Origin: Gnetum montanum | Taxonomy: Eukaryota; Streptophyta; Gnetopsida; Gnetales; Gnetaceae | Length of the DNA: 40,155 nt | Reading direction: 5' to 3' | NCBI GenBank assembly: GCA_015680685.1 | Contig: MNCI01004678.1 | Coordinates: 3,107 to 43,261 of the forward strand | In this document: positions 38,851 to 40,155 of the stretch, in pieces | How the letters are laid out: every line of letters begins with the position of its first letter | Numbering within the stretch: position 1 is the first letter of the stretch | Position numbers and translations under genes: made by a program | Notes under the pieces: model-generated | Told to the model about the DNA's origin: nothing | Seen by the model: only the letters and a program-made list of their open reading frames with translations | The model's database searches: none

Positions 38851-40155
38851 ATGATCAAGAAGATTGATAGTTTGGAAAATTTAAAAGTTTCAAAAGATAT
38901 TCTTGATTCTAAGATTGATTCTTCATCAGAAGAAGAACAAAAGAAAGTTTTTGAATTGGGAACAAGTAGTGAAGTGAAAACTAGAAGATCAAGAAGATCA
39001 CCCATTATATCTGGTTTATCAATTCGTAAGAGAAGATCTAGAAAGTCTAAGAGTTCAACATTTCAAAGGAATAGGATGGCAAATCCTTGGCAAGGAGTTA
39101 CACCATTAGGATTTCAAAATTACAATGATATTCCTAAGGTAGTTTACAAATATTTGCCTGAGCCTTTCATTCCTGGAAAAGCTTATTTAGCTGAAGAATA
39201 TATTCACATGTTTGAGTTAGCTTTAGCTCATGCAAATATTCAACATCAAGATCAAGCTTGTAGGTTGTTTGTATCAAATCTAAAGGATATGGCTCAGATT
39301 TGGTATTCGAACTTACCAAGTAATAGTATTACAAGTTGGGATGACATGAAGAATCTTTTCTTAGCCCAGTTTGGTAATCAATTAGATCAACAACAACTAT
39401 ACTGTGGGCTGATACAAGCTAAGCAAGGAGTTAAAGAGTCAATTAGAGATTTTAACATCAAGTTTCAACGAATTTGTGGACTCTTTCAAAGACAATATAG
39501 ACCATCAGAAGAAATGCTTAAAGAAACTTATCTTAAGGCTGTCAACCCCAACATTTCAATTTGGTTAAGGAGAACTCCAAACTTAACTACACTAAATGAC
39601 TACTTTAGTGAAGCTATACAGTTAGAAAAATAGTTGAACTTGAATCCTAAAGAAAATATTGGAATTCAAAAAAAAGAAGAAAAAGTTATGATTCCTATGC
39701 AAGATTTTTCTCAATTTAAAGCTTTACCAGGTCCATCTCATGTTAAGATAGAGCAAGAACATGAAAGAGTAGAATCTGAAAAAGGACAATTAATGAGAGA
39801 TATGTCTAACAAAATAGTGAAGCTTGAAAAAGCCTTGGCAAGAGTTAATATCAAGGAAGAAAGGAAAAATATAAAGCATAAATATCAAGACAATAAGTTA
39901 GTAGAAGATGAGGATGAAAGTGACCTAATTGTGTCCAACTTTCTTGATATTGAATCTGATAATGAGTTATCTAGTGTTCATTATGCAAGTAAATCTTCTA
40001 GCAATGGATCTAGCGATACTTCTTCTCTATCAAGTTCTGAAGAAGATATGTCTTCAGATAAAGAATGTAATAATAATAAGAAAAATGGATATAGCCTCCA
40101 ATCAAAAGAAAGATTAACTACTTCTAGACCCCAAAATGTTATTACTAATCCATCT
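38851..40155 (+). pseudogene. gag of element E, nearly intact, runs off the window
   Basis: Starts MIKKIDSLENLK. Residues 40-75 are Arg/Ser/Lys-rich. The capsid-like Ty3 gag domain spans about 78-250 (NPWQGVTPLGFQNYNDIPKV, RLFVSNLKDMAQIWYSNLP, FGNQLDQQQLYCGLIQAKQG, RICGLFQRQYRPSEE, AVNPNISIWLRR). A single TAG at 39631-39633 interrupts a frame that otherwise stays open to the window end through a Lys-rich coil and a Ser/Asp-rich acidic region. Element C has Gln at that place. The region is the best preserved retroelement coding sequence here. Without its LTR and pol it cannot be judged active. Confidence 0.8.

Noticed and set aside
1-40155. CRISPR arrays, bacterial operons, tRNA genes
   Set aside because: No regularly spaced direct repeats of CRISPR type, no compact co-directional genes, and no intact tRNA fold seen by eye. 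The window is plant nuclear DNA.

Overview
The window looks like intergenic DNA from a seed plant with a very large genome, most likely a gymnosperm. It is AT-rich, and most of it consists of old, stop-riddled LTR retrotransposons inserted into one another, with one decayed hAT transposon, one LINE scrap and several broken copies of ordinary plant genes. Only one gene looks intact: a single-exon ORF at 24622-25656 encoding a divergent Dof-type zinc-finger protein. The organism assignment is inference from repeat style and gene density.

The best-resolved structure is a three-level nest from about 5.27 to 24.0 kb. The outer element (C, minus strand) has its 5' LTR near 22.9-24.0 kb and its 3' LTR at 5266-6483. 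It encodes gag, protease and an RNase H-like domain with no visible reverse transcriptase, and it carries fragments of a SERK-like receptor kinase and a cullin next to its 3' LTR. Element J (7564-20008, plus) sits inside C. Its LTRs have a Met-tRNA primer site, its flanking duplications are AGTCC/AGCCC, it has no gag or pol, and it carries an intronless pseudogene of a CCR4/Angel-type deadenylase. Element F (10665-17640, plus) sits inside J with perfect CATGT duplications; it keeps gag and protease but no RT, RNase H or integrase.

Left of the nest: 1-2853 holds the 3' tail of a C-family element, an LTR and a second 5' leader; 2854-3815 is a minus-strand LTR of the F family (G) with GATATC repeats; 3816-5265 is unassigned DNA with a small PARP-type ADP-ribosyltransferase fragment. 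Right of the nest: the Dof-like gene (24.6-25.7 kb), a spacer with tandem duplications, a hAT transposase pseudogene (27.9-30.6 kb), a GC-richer degraded coding tract of unknown family (31.0-32.2 kb), a C-family LTR and leader (D, 32.75-34.06 kb), an F-family LTR and gag (H, 34.17-36.94 kb), an inverted F-family LTR (I, 36.95-37.84 kb), a LINE scrap (38.44-38.65 kb) and a C-family leader and gag running off the end (E).

Two themes stand out. First, non-autonomous LTR elements here have repeatedly picked up host gene pieces (kinase, cullin, deadenylase). Second, four copies of the C-family leader can form the same hairpin at the same place between primer site and gag, with paired base changes between copies, which suggests a functional RNA element. 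Element names (A, C, D, E, F, G, H, I, J) are labels for this report only.
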